Under the pieces are notes generated by a model that was not told the DNA's origin, ran no database searches, and saw only the letters and a program-made list of their open reading frames with translations. Positions 1-8,400 of a stretch of 37,319 bases of DNA are shown here, one piece after another (position 1 is the first letter of the stretch; every line of letters begins with the position of its first letter). Source of the DNA: Desulfococcaceae bacterium HSG8 (GTDB taxonomy: Bacteria; Desulfobacterota; Desulfobacteria; Desulfobacterales; 4be13); assembly GCA_030378015.1 (NCBI GenBank), contig JAUCGG010000028.1:1-37319 (forward strand), read 5' to 3'. The translations under genes and the position numbers were made by a program.

Positions 1-137
1 TCCGAACTCTTTACAAAGGAAATGATTGCGATGTGAAACGGATTTCCTCTCTCGTAATGCTCCCTGACAATTTTTCTTGTCAGACCTGTCGCATTACCGA
101 TTTTGGTGAAGACGATTCTTTCAAAGGAGGAAAGGAA

Positions 138-1007
138 ATGAAAATGTTCAGAAGACTGACAATTGTTCTTTTCTGTCTGGCGGTCACGGTGTTCTGGTCC
201 GGAACCGCTGCCGCGGGAGACCCGGATTACAGCGGATCACCCGCAGACGGAAGCGGCATGCCCACGCTTGAGGAGGTTTACGATTACCTGATCAGCGGCA
301 CACCGGAAACCCCCAACGCGAGCTTTGAAGAACCGACCGCAGGCCCCGGTGCCGCGATGAAGACCACAAGGGAGATTTATGATGCCATCAAGGCTGAACG
401 CGACACCGATCTGACAGCCGGAAACATCAAAAAAAGTGTGGAGATATTCGGCGTGACCGGCACTTATGAGGAGAGCGGCGGCGGCTCGGATGCCATACCC
501 AAAACCGGGCAGACCACTTCTTATGCGGCAGGAGATGACGGCACTTCACAGAACGGCGCTGCATGGCCCAATCCCCGTTTCACAATCAACGGTGACGGAA
601 CCGTCACAGACAACCTGACCGGGCTGATCTGGCTGAAGAACGCAAACTGCTGGGGAGGTACGGACTGGACGACCGCCCTGTCAAACGCCGCTGGTCTGGC
701 AAACGGAGCCTGCGGACTCACAGACGGCTCTGCTGCCGGAGACTGGCGCCTGCCCAACCGGTCCGAGTTGAAGAGCCTGGTTCATTTCGGGTATTACGAT
801 CCTGCTGTGCCGAACACAGCGGGAACGGGACAGGGTGGTGACGGAGATCTTTTTGACAATCTAATGACCGATAACTATTACTGGACAAGTACGACGTATG
901 CGTTCAAAACGTCCCGCGCCTGGGACGTGAATCTGGGCTACGGCTACGTGAACAGCGACGACAAGACTATCTCTCATTATGTTCTGCCAGTTCGAGGCGG
1001 ACAATGA
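138..1007 (+). CDS. Secreted DUF1566 (Lcl C-terminal-like) protein A, probable DGR target
   Basis: A 289-residue protein. The ATG at 138 is preferred over an in-frame ATG at 33 because AAAGGAGG lies 7 bases upstream and the protein then opens with a classic signal peptide (basic MKMFRR, hydrophobic core, cleavage near TAAAG). Residues about 25-115 are a low-complexity linker. From about residue 150 the motifs TVTDNLTGLIWLKNA, GDWRLPN and YYWTSTTYA mark the DUF1566 fold, a C-type-lectin-like family known to include DGR variable proteins. The last 34 residues end in YVLPVRGGQ. It is a close paralogue of the gene at 2104-2979, but the two differ sharply in residues 256-280. Role is inferred to be a surface or periplasmic ligand-binding protein; the ligand is unknown. 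No reverse transcriptase lies nearby, so diversification would have to be supplied in trans. Confidence 0.9.
   Translation: MKMFRRLTIVLFCLAVTVFWSGTAAAGDPDYSGSPADGSGMPTLEEVYDYLISGTPETPNASFEEPTAGPGAAMKTTREIYDAIKAERDTDLTAGNIKKSVEIFGVTGTYEESGGGSDAIPKTGQTTSYAAGDDGTSQNGAAWPNPRFTINGDGTVTDNLTGLIWLKNANCWGGTDWTTALSNAAGLANGACGLTDGSAAGDWRLPNRSELKSLVHFGYYDPAVPNTAGTGQGGDGDLFDNLMTDNYYWTSTTYAFKTSRAWDVNLGYGYVNSDDKTISHYVLPVRGGQ
903..977 (+). other. Candidate DGR variable region (VR) of protein A
   Basis: This 25-codon block is aligned without gaps to 2875-2949 in the paralogue. Fourteen codons and 21 bases differ, changing 13 amino acids. The eleven other codons are identical even at silent positions. Differences fall almost only on first and second codon positions and can be explained by AAC, AAT or GAC-type codons in a common template (for example TTC/ATC, TAC/AGC, TAC/GGC, GAC/ATC). 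That is the signature of adenine-specific mutagenic retrohoming. The template itself is not visible in the window. Confidence 0.75.
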
Positions 1008-1034
1008 TCATTTGATTCTTGGATCATTTGACGG
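979..1034 (+). other. Candidate IMH-like conserved 3' flank, copy A
   Basis: This 56-base stretch starts at the last invariant codons, crosses the TGA stop at 1005-1007 and continues into non-coding DNA. It matches 2951-3006 with only two differences. Conservation through a stop codon is not explained by protein selection. In DGRs the initiation-of-mutagenic-homing site sits directly 3' of the variable region, so position fits. It contains the short palindrome AATGATCATT. Confidence 0.5.
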
Positions 1035-1039
1035 AGGGT

Positions 1040-1440
1040 TGCCCGGTTCGGTCTCTGTTGCTCGGTTCGGATTGGCAAGTCCGAACCACTGTGAAGGGCG
1101 GGGGATTTGTCAATCCCCCGCGAGCAATGAGGGGGGCTGCTCTGAGGGGCTGCTCGCTTCGGTCTCTGTTGCCCGGTTCGGTCTGTGTTGCTCGGTTCGG
1201 TCTCTGTTGCTCGGTTCGGATTGGCAAATCCGAACCGCTGTGAAGGGCGGGGGATTTGCCAATCCCCCGCGAGCATCATATAAAACGGCTCGGTTCGACC
1301 CCTCCCGCTCGGTTCGGATTGGCAAATCCGAACCATGAAGGGCGGATTTGTCAATCCCCCGCGGGCAATGAGGGGCTGCTCGGAGGGGGCTGCTCGGTTC
1401 GGCTTCGGCGTGAGTTCAGTCGAACGATTGACAAATCCGA
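1040..1440. repeat. REP/BIME-like palindrome cluster 1
   Basis: Two hairpin types alternate. Type A has arms GGTTCGGATT/AATCCGAACC with a 4-base loop (GGCA or TGAC class). Type B has arms GCGGGGGATT/AATCCCCCGC with loop TGCC or TGTC. A-type hairpins lie near 1073 and 1217, B-type near 1098 and 1249, with degenerate copies up to about 1440. A short direct repeat of about 19-21 bases (GGTTCGGTCTCTGTTGCTC-like) fills 1155-1215. The cluster separates protein A from the RAYT gene. Open frames across it on both strands are artefacts of the palindromes. Confidence 0.85.
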
Positions 1441-1464
1441 ACCCACAGACAGAAAGGAAAAGAT

Positions 1465-2019
1465 ATGACCAACTGGCGACCGGATTTCAATCCGGGTCAT
1501 CTTTACTTTGTCACCACCAAGGCTGTTGACTACAGACATATCTTTCAACGGGATGTTGTAAGGCGGCTGCTGGCAGACTCACTTGACTGCATATCTCTTC
1601 GAAAACTGTTCACGCTTTATGTCTTTGTGATTATGCCGAACCACATTCACCTGATCATTCAGTCTCCGCCGGACAATCCTGTGGCAGATGTGATCAGGGA
1701 CTACAAGAAGCACACGGCCGATCGTCTCATCCGTCAGTATCAGGCAGAGGGGAACCGGGAGGCATTGGACTTCCTGTCCGCCAGAGCCTGTTCCTCTGGA
1801 CAGAAGTACAAGGTCTGGGAGGACGGTTACAATGCCAAAAATGTTTTCAGCACGGAATTCCTGCGTCAGAAGATGACCTATATTCACAACAATCCCTGCC
1901 AGCCCCGCTGGAATCTGGCATCCGGGCCGGCTGAATACATGTGGTCGAGTGCCAGGTTTTATCTCACTGATCAGCCGAGTATTATTCCGGTGAAGAATGT
2001 TAAGAAACTGATGATATGA
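1465..2019 (+). CDS. REP-associated tyrosine transposase (RAYT, TnpA_REP, Y1/HUH family)
   Basis: A 184-residue protein, normal size for the family. The ATG is preceded by AGGAAAAG. The N-terminal HLYFVTTKA strand and the HUH motif MPNHIHLII (His60 and His62) are diagnostic of IS200/IS605-like Y1 transposases. The later MTYIHNNP segment is the usual RAYT C-terminal motif. RAYTs are single-copy domesticated enzymes that nick and join single-stranded REP hairpins. Here the gene is bracketed by type A/B hairpins (1040-1440 and 2029-2067), the arrangement expected when a RAYT and its REP substrate belong together. Its position between two paralogous DUF1566 genes suggests it came with, or after, their duplication. 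The catalytic tyrosine was not pinpointed. Confidence 0.93.
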   Translation: MTNWRPDFNPGHLYFVTTKAVDYRHIFQRDVVRRLLADSLDCISLRKLFTLYVFVIMPNHIHLIIQSPPDNPVADVIRDYKKHTADRLIRQYQAEGNREALDFLSARACSSGQKYKVWEDGYNAKNVFSTEFLRQKMTYIHNNPCQPRWNLASGPAEYMWSSARFYLTDQPSIIPVKNVKKLMI

Positions 2020-2028
2020 GATATGAGG

Positions 2029-2067
2029 AGGGGCGGGGGATTTGTCAATCCCCCGCGAGCATCATAA
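2029..2067. repeat. Single type-B REP hairpin behind the RAYT gene
   Basis: GCGGGGGATT-TGTC-AATCCCCCGC followed by GAGCATCATA starts ten bases after the RAYT stop codon. It is the 3' boundary of the RAYT unit and could also act as a transcript-end hairpin, although no T-tract follows directly. Confidence 0.8.
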
Positions 2068-2103
2068 CTTTTTATAATTTTTAACTTTAAGGGAGGTAAG
2101 GAA

Positions 2104-2979
2104 ATGAAGATGTATAAAAAACTGACAATTGTTCTTTTCTGTCTGGCGATCACAGTATCCTGGTCCGGAACCGCTGCCGCGGGAGACCCGGATTACAGCG
2201 GATCACCTGCAAACGGAAGCGGAATGCCCACGTTTCAGGAGATTTACGATTATCTGATCAGCGGCACACCGGAAACCCCCGACGCGAGCTTTGAGAAGCC
2301 GGCTGCAGGCCCCGGTGCCGCGATGAAGAGTACAAGAGAGATTTATAATGCCATCAAAGCCGAGCGCGACACTGATCTGACATCCGGAAACATCAAAAAG
2401 GGTGTGGAAATGTTCGGCGTGACCGGCACTTATGAGGAAAGCGGCGGCGGCTCGGTTGCCATACCCAAAACCGGGCAGACCACTTCTTATGCGGCAGGAG
2501 ATGACGGCACTTCGCAGAACGGCGCGGCATGGCCTAATCCCCGTTTCACAATCAACGGTAACGGCACCGTCACAGACAATCTGACCGGCCTGATCTGGCT
2601 GAAGAACGCAGACTGCTGGGGAACATCGGACTGGACAACCGCCCTGGCAAATGCCGCCGGTCTGGCAAACGGAGCCTGCGGACTTACGGACGGCTCCGCT
2701 GCCGGAGACTGGCGCCTGCCCAACGTGTCCGAGTTGGATAGCCTGGTTCATTGCGGATATTCCTATCCTACTGTGCCGAACACAGCGGGAACGGGGCAGG
2801 GTGGTGCCGGAGATCCTTTTGATTTTGACAACATAGGGACCGCTAATTATTATTGGACAAGTACGACGTATGCGATCAATACGTCCGATGTCTGGATCGT
2901 GTCTCTGGGCAGCGGCGGCGTGAACCGCTACGACAAGTCTGACTCGTATTATGTTCTGCCAGTTCGAGGCGGACAATGA
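2104..2979 (+). CDS. Secreted DUF1566 (Lcl C-terminal-like) protein B, probable DGR target
   Basis: A 291-residue paralogue of the gene at 138. GGGAGG lies 9 bases before the ATG, and the bases around the start resemble those of copy A. It has a signal peptide (MKMYKKLTIVLFCLAITV), the same linker, and a DUF1566 domain from about residue 150 to the end. Outside the variable block the two copies differ mainly by scattered, often silent, changes and a two-codon length difference near residue 240. Inside residues 258-282 they differ at 13 of 25 amino acids while all remaining codons are identical. An AT-rich stretch with TATAAT at 2073-2078 lies upstream and may be a -10 element, but no convincing -35 was seen. 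Exported, with unknown ligand. Confidence 0.9.
   Translation: MKMYKKLTIVLFCLAITVSWSGTAAAGDPDYSGSPANGSGMPTFQEIYDYLISGTPETPDASFEKPAAGPGAAMKSTREIYNAIKAERDTDLTSGNIKKGVEMFGVTGTYEESGGGSVAIPKTGQTTSYAAGDDGTSQNGAAWPNPRFTINGNGTVTDNLTGLIWLKNADCWGTSDWTTALANAAGLANGACGLTDGSAAGDWRLPNVSELDSLVHCGYSYPTVPNTAGTGQGGAGDPFDFDNIGTANYYWTSTTYAINTSDVWIVSLGSGGVNRYDKSDSYYVLPVRGGQ
2875..2949 (+). other. Candidate DGR variable region (VR) of protein B
   Basis: This is the counterpart of 903-977, with the same 25-codon length. The combined pattern predicts a template with about a dozen AAC/AAT-type codons, giving a consensus like YAN-TS-NWNVNLGNGNVNNDK. Only three third-position differences occur (AAA/AAT, CGC/GAT, TCT/TCG), which also fit template adenines. 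Confidence 0.75.
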
Positions 2980-3006
2980 TCATTTGACTCTTGGATTATT
3001 TGACGG
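2951..3006 (+). other. Candidate IMH-like conserved 3' flank, copy B
   Basis: It is nearly identical to 979-1034 (two differences) and also runs through the stop codon at 2977-2979. Similarity ends shortly after, where copy A and copy B run into different arrangements of the REP family. Confidence 0.5.
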
Positions 3007-3011
3007 GACCA

Positions 3012-3345
3012 TGTGAGGTGCGGGGGATTTGCCAATCCCCCGCGAGCAACCAGGGTGTTGCTCGGTTCGGATTGACAAATCCGAAGCATGTAAGGTGCGG
3101 GGGATTTGCCAATCCCCCGCGAGCAACCAGGGTGTCGCTCGGTTCGGATTGGCAAATCCGAACCTGTAAGGGGCGGGGGATTTGCCAATCCCTCGCGAGC
3201 AACCAGGGTGCTGCTCGGTTCGGATTGGCAAATCCGAACCAGTGTAGAACAATTTTGCAAATTGTTTCACGGGCGGGGGATTTGCCAATCCCCCGCGAAC
3301 AACCAAGTGTTGCTCGGTTCGGATTGACAAATCCGAACCATTCGT
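3012..3345. repeat. REP/BIME-like array 2 (about four B-A units)
   Basis: Four successive units of roughly 75-100 bp alternate a type-B hairpin and a type-A hairpin. In most units the two hairpins are joined by GAGCAAC-CAGGGT-GTTGCTC, itself a 7-bp inverted repeat. Each hairpin is therefore followed by the same GAGCAAC foot on its own strand, so A and B are inverted partners as in bacterial BIMEs. Confidence 0.88.
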
Positions 3346-3403
3346 TGCCGGATTTTGTCAATCTGGCCGGAGCGGACACGGGGTTTACCGAATATTTACA
3401 ATC

Positions 3404-4123
3404 ATGATGACCTGTTCAGAATGTATTGTACAACCCATTTACAATGATGATGATATGAAAAATTACAGCCAGCGTATGACAGAGGCCCTTGAACTGATTG
3501 CAGAGGAGTGCCCCCGACTCGCCAGATTTTGCTATTGGGCGGGAACATCGGCAATTTCCCTTGAGGAACTCGGGCATCGGAGTTCCTATGACATTGATTT
3601 TCACACCCGGGAGGCATTGCGGGATGTCAGGCCGATTCTTGCCGAAATTCGGAGCAATCTCTCCGACCGTTTTGAGATTCTGCAAGCTCCTGATGAATTC
3701 GGATCAGGGTTCAGCGGTGTGCTGAAACTTCCGGATGGCGACCGTGTTATAATTGAGGTGCTTTCAAATTTTGAGGATGTGCCTGACGATGATCTGACGG
3801 ATTCGACAACAATCCCGGCCATCAAAAGGATCACCCTTTCAAAATATCTTGAAAACAAAGTTCAATGCGTGGCTGAACGCACGGAGGCGAGGGATCTTGC
3901 GGATATATGGGCTGTACTCGACAAATTTCCGGAGATGAGGGAAGCCGCATTCGGTTATCTCCTACAGCAGGATGCCCTGCTGATTGCGGAGAGACTTCTT
4001 TTGTGGAAAGACGAATCTGTCAGAGATGATTTGTCGGCTTACCCGGATGTTAATCCCGAACATGCTGTCAGAACCCGTGATCTGCTTCTCAGATGGCTTG
4101 AACGCCAGAAGGAGGGAAGATGA
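3404..4123 (+). CDS. AbiEii/AbiGii-like nucleotidyltransferase (putative toxin)
   Basis: A 239-residue protein if read from 3404. No clear Shine-Dalgarno marks the start, and ATGs at 3455 or 3476 are also possible. The motif WAGTSAISLEELGHRSSYDIDF has the GTS turn at residues 47-49 and the DxD pair at Asp63 and Asp65. This is the minimal nucleotidyltransferase signature of AbiEii toxins, which add nucleotides to tRNA acceptor ends or otherwise modify targets. The C-terminal half (KYLENKVQCVAERTEARDLADIWAVL) matches the family's helical region with a conserved R-D-L-A-D segment. The stop overlaps the next gene's start (ATGA), implying translational coupling. No AbiEi-type antitoxin lies upstream. 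The pair is flanked on both sides by REP arrays. The function is inferred from family and not from context. Confidence 0.72.
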   Translation: MMTCSECIVQPIYNDDDMKNYSQRMTEALELIAEECPRLARFCYWAGTSAISLEELGHRSSYDIDFHTREALRDVRPILAEIRSNLSDRFEILQAPDEFGSGFSGVLKLPDGDRVIIEVLSNFEDVPDDDLTDSTTIPAIKRITLSKYLENKVQCVAERTEARDLADIWAVLDKFPEMREAAFGYLLQQDALLIAERLLLWKDESVRDDLSAYPDVNPEHAVRTRDLLLRWLERQKEGR

Positions 4124-4428
4124 GAAAGCCGTATCGTTTTGTGGAAGTGACGGAGTTTGCGGAATGCGAGCTTTCAGACGGCAGCAAAGTCAGACTGCCC
4201 GTGGTGATGGGCATATTCAAGCATGCCACCGCGGATATGCTGCGTGAACTGCTGAAAAAACCGGCTGTGGCAAAGAAATATACCATCGAATCCCTGCGCG
4301 TGGCGCCCTGGCCGGTTATGCGGGAGTTTCCCCGTTCATGGCTCATGCTGCATCTTGAAGAGGCCGATCTTCGTCCCACACGCAAAGCGGCCATTCTGTT
4401 CATGCTGAATGCATCCGTAAACATGTAG
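4120..4428 (+). CDS. Small protein of unknown function coupled to the AbiEii-like gene
   Basis: A 102-residue protein whose ATG overlaps the previous stop by four bases, with GGAGGGAAG just upstream as ribosome site. I recognise no family. It begins with a strand-rich region (YRFVEVTEFAECELSDGSKVRLPVVMGIFKHA) and continues with a mostly helical part ending in AILFMLNASVNM. There is no signal peptide or obvious helix-turn-helix. Tight coupling to a putative toxin makes it a candidate antitoxin or co-factor, placed downstream instead of in the usual upstream AbiEi position. That role is inference only. Confidence 0.65.
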   Translation: MRKPYRFVEVTEFAECELSDGSKVRLPVVMGIFKHATADMLRELLKKPAVAKKYTIESLRVAPWPVMREFPRSWLMLHLEEADLRPTRKAAILFMLNASVNM

Positions 4429-4454
4429 AACAATTTTCCAAATTGTTCACTCGG

Positions 4455-4985
4455 TTCGGCCCGTCTCGCTCGGTTCGGATTGACAAATCCGAACCCTGTG
4501 AGGTGCGGGGATTTGTCAATCCCCCGCGAGCAACCAGGGTGTAGCTCGGTTCGGATTGACAAATCCGAACCATGTAAGGTGCGGGGGATTTGCCAATCCC
4601 CCGCGAGCAACCAGGGTGTCGCTCGGTTCGGATTGACAAATCCGAAGCATGTAAGGTGCGGGGGATTTGACAATCCCCCGCGAGCAACCAGGGTGTCGCT
4701 CGGTTCGGATTGGCAAATCCGAACCTGTAAGGTGCGGGGGATTTGACAATCCCCCGCGAGCAACCAGGGTGCTGCTCGGTTCGGATTGGCAAATCCGAAC
4801 CATGTGAGGTGCGGGGGATTTGTCAATCCCCCGCGAGCAATCAAGGTGCTGCTCGGTTCGGATTGGCAAATCCGAGCCATGTGAGCGGGAATTTGCCAAT
4901 TCCCCGCGAGCATCATTAAAACTGCTGTGAGGTGCGGGGGATTTGCCAATCCCCCGCGAGCAACCAGGGTGTTGCTCGGCGACGC
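4455..4985. repeat. REP/BIME-like array 3 (about six B-A units)
   Basis: This is the most regular array. Type-B hairpins start near 4504, 4580, 4659, 4735 and 4811, a period of 76-79 bp, with type-A hairpins between them and two further variants near 4885 and 4935. The linkers GAGCAACCAGGGTG and TGTAAGGTG or TGTGAGGTG are nearly invariant. It begins right behind the small AbiEii partner gene and ends near 4985. Confidence 0.9.
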
Positions 4986-4999
4986 TCTCGCCTGCATCC

Positions 5000-5339
5000 G
5001 TAAAATCAGGATGATAATAACGATCTTTTAATTCTCATATTTTATTATCAGGATGTTACAGAACAGATTCCGACCTGATTTTATGCAACCATCTGAATGT
5101 AAAGCATATTGCCAGTTTACCGTTATTTTGTTCGGATTTTTCTTGCCTTCCCGCTCCTGATCTGCAATATATATAGGTAAAAACTTTCAGAAAAGGAGAC
5201 TTACCATCATTATCAAGAAAACGCATATAAAAAATATTCTTTGATATTCGGGTGTCTTACGGATAGGAACCCGAGAACTCTTGTGATCATAAAAGTCGGC
5301 TCCCAGCTTTGTTTCGGCCCGCTTGAAATGCCTGAAAAT
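5000..5339. other. Intergenic region without recognised content
   Basis: AT-rich DNA between the REP array and the kinase gene. I see no convincing gene, promoter or RNA. A weak inverted repeat (TTCGGGT/ACCCGAG) lies near 5248-5277. Confidence 0.5.
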
Positions 5340-5414
5340 GTAGGGTGGGTGGAGCGAAGCGTAACCCACCATTTATGTTATTCGGTGGGTTACGCTTCGC
5401 TCCACCCACCCTAC
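5340..5414. repeat. Large inverted repeat of the GTAGGGTGGGTGGAGCG family
   Basis: Two arms of 31 bases (GTAGGGTGGGTGG.../...CCACCCACCCTAC) face each other around a short AT-rich centre. It lies 25 bases before the kinase start. Related copies are a half-element at 21420-21452 and a full pair at 30122-30212. Confidence 0.85.
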
Positions 5415-5439
5415 AGCAAACTATTGAACAGGAGGAAAA

Positions 5440-8400
5440 ATGTCTTCTCTGAAATCCGTCTTTATAAATATTTTCATTATAAGCATCCTGCTCATTGCTG
5501 CATCCCTGACCCAGGCGGCTGAAGACCCTGTCAAAGTAGTGTATAACGTCGGTGTGGCTCCGCTTAAATTCCAGGACGAATCCGGAGAAGCGTCAGGGCT
5601 GTTTCCCGATACCTGGCGATTGTGGGCAGAGAAGGCCGGGAAAAAGATTCAGTTTATCAGGGCAGAAACTTTCGGTGATTCCCTGCTTATCCTGAGGAGT
5701 GGCAGGGCTGATCTCCATGCCGGGTTGTTCAAAACAGCGGAGCGAGAACAGTTTTTAAGTTATTCAGAGCCGATACTGGAACTCAGTTATTATCTTTTTA
5801 CGCATCCCGCAGTCCGTCCAATTACATCTGTTGAAGAGACAAGCGGCCTGATTGTCGGCATTCAGAAGGGCGGATTTACAGAAAAATGGCTGCGCGCAAG
5901 ACTGCCAAGGGAGCGAATCGCTATTTATGACAGCTTCAAAGAATTGTTCAGAGCCGCACAAAAGGGTGAAGTCAAAGTCTTTGTTGCAACGGAACTCAGC
6001 CTTCTTTATTATCTGAGCCAGAATCGTCTTGCCTCCATTTTTGCATATGACAAGCAGAATCCTCTATATTCCCAGACATATTACAGCGCTACGGCTAAAG
6101 CAACGCATCACCGGATCGAAAAGGTGGACAAAGGGCTGTCACTCATCACCGATGAAGAACGGCAGGAAATGGAAAACCGGTGGATCGTCCGAAAAGGCAG
6201 GAAAATACCTGCTGATTTTGCATCGCTTCTCACAGAAGATGAACTGTTATATCTTTCCCGGAAGGAAGGCATAAAAGTTCATAATGAAAACGACTGGGGG
6301 CCATACAATTTCAATGAAAACGGCATGCCAAAAGGATTTTCTGTTGATTACGTTTCCATCCTGGGTGAAAAAATCGGTTCGAATATCCGATTCGTCAACT
6401 ATCCATTCTGGAATGAATTTCTTGCCATGATGAAAACCGGGGAACTTGACGTGATGTTAAACATCGCAAAAACCTCGGAACGGGAAAGCTATCTGAAATT
6501 TACACCGCCTTATACGGAAATAGATCAGAGAGTTTACACTCGGGAGGAATTTCCGGAGATCAGCTCTGTTGAGGAACTGACCGGAAAACGTATTGCCGTC
6601 CCCAGGGGATTCTATATCCGGGATTTTCTGAAAGCCCGGCCCGAAACAGAGATATTGGATGTGGAGGACATGACCCAGGCGGTTTATGCTGTTTCTTCCG
6701 GAAAAGCAGACGCGCTCATCAATCCCGGGACTGTGATGGAATATCTCCTGGGTCAGCTCGGGATCACGAATCTGAAAGTCAACGGGCCTCCTGACATCAT
6801 CGTTGAAAAACCCTTACCCCTGCATATGGCGGTCTCAAAAGATCGCCCGCTCCTGGCCTCGATTTTGGAAAAAGGAATGTCACGGATAAGCAAAGAGGAA
6901 ATACAGGGGATTGAAGAAAAATGGCTCAATAAAATTAAGATTTCCGAGCAGATGACATCTTTAACCGAGAAAGAGAGGAACTGGCTGAGGATGCATCCCC
7001 GGGTGCGTATCGGTGCTGATCCCGGTTTTGCTCCGTTTGAATTTTTTTCCGAACACGGCAGATACCTGGGTATGGCAGCAGATTATATCGGCATCATTTC
7101 CAAGCGACTGGGGATAGAACTGAAACCTGTTACCGGCCTGACCTGGAGTCAGGCTTATGAAAAAGCCCAAAACCGGGAAATTGACATACTGCCCTGTGTA
7201 GGGATTTCCGAGGAACGCAGGCAGTTTTTCAACTATACCGAACCTTACCTGCAATTTGTACGAGCCATCATTACCCGCAGGGATAGTTCTGTAAAAGGGC
7301 TTGATGATCTGTCCGGGGCGCGCCTGGCAGTGCAGAAAAACAGTTCGCACCACGAATTTGTAAAGGAACACACAAGATTCAACCCGATTTTATACGTGAC
7401 TTTCGAGGACGCCCTGCTCGCGCTCTCAGGAGGCGAAGCCGATGCAGTAATCGGCAACCTGGCGGTTTCAGTGCATATCATACGCAAACTGATACTGACA
7501 AACCTGGAAATCGCAGCGCATATCCCTGACCAGGTTTTCCCCCTGGCAATGGCTGTGCGCAAAGACTGGCCAGAACTGGTTCTGATCCTGAACAAAACAC
7601 TGGCGACCATTACACCGGAGGAGCATTGGAATATCCGGCGACAATGGATCGCAATCAATCAGTCCCAAGAGAAAAAGAAAGAGGTTATCCTGAACGATGA
7701 AGAGCGCGCCTGGGTGGAGAAACATCCGATTATCCGCGTATCAAGCGAACCGGATTACGCTCCTTTCGACTTTGCGGAAAAAGGAGAACCCGCAGGTTTT
7801 TCTGTTGATTATCTTCGGCTGGTCGCAGAGCGGGCGGGCCTGCAACTTGAGTTCGTCAGGGATACATGGGGAAATCTCCTGGAAATGGGGAAGAATAAAG
7901 AGATTGATCTGCTGCATACTATTTTTAAAACATCTGAGCGTACAAAGCATTTCCTGTTCACAGAGCCGTACAAGACCGTCACCAATGTGATTTATGTCCG
8001 AGAAGGCATTGAAGGTGTCAGCACGATTTCCGATCTGTCAGACAAGAAAATTATCGTGTCCCAGGGGGATGGCAATATGGATATTCTCCTGAGTATGGTG
8101 CCTGATGCGGATTTTATTTCTTACAAAACATACGAAGAAATCTTCCAGGCACTTTCCCTGGGAGTCGGCGACGCGACTGTACTCGATTCTGCTGTGGCCA
8201 ACTACCTGATCCGTAAAAACACATTAACCAACATCCGGCCGGTTTCCGTGGCAGATATTCACAGCAAGGTCTCCGGTAATGCCTATCGGCTGGCTGTCCG
8301 CAATGACTGGCCCGAACTCAGGGATATCCTGCAGAAGTCTATGGATACAGTAACTATTGAAGAAATGGACAGCCTCTACCTGAAGTGGTTCGGCAGTGCT

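Noticed and set aside
1019..1354. Open frames on both strands across the first REP cluster
   Set aside because: They translate the palindromes (RICQSEPSNRD-type strings), overlap on both strands and have no family similarity or ribosome sites. The same applies to frames in 2949-3407 and 4089-4997.
2203..2976. 257-codon minus-strand frame opposite the second DUF1566 gene
   Set aside because: It is antisense to a well-supported coding region, and the translation shows no recognisable domain.
4455..4985. Regular repeat-spacer pattern resembling a CRISPR array
   Set aside because: The spacers are themselves palindromic and nearly invariant, units alternate two hairpins, and no cas genes are present. 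It is a BIME-like array.
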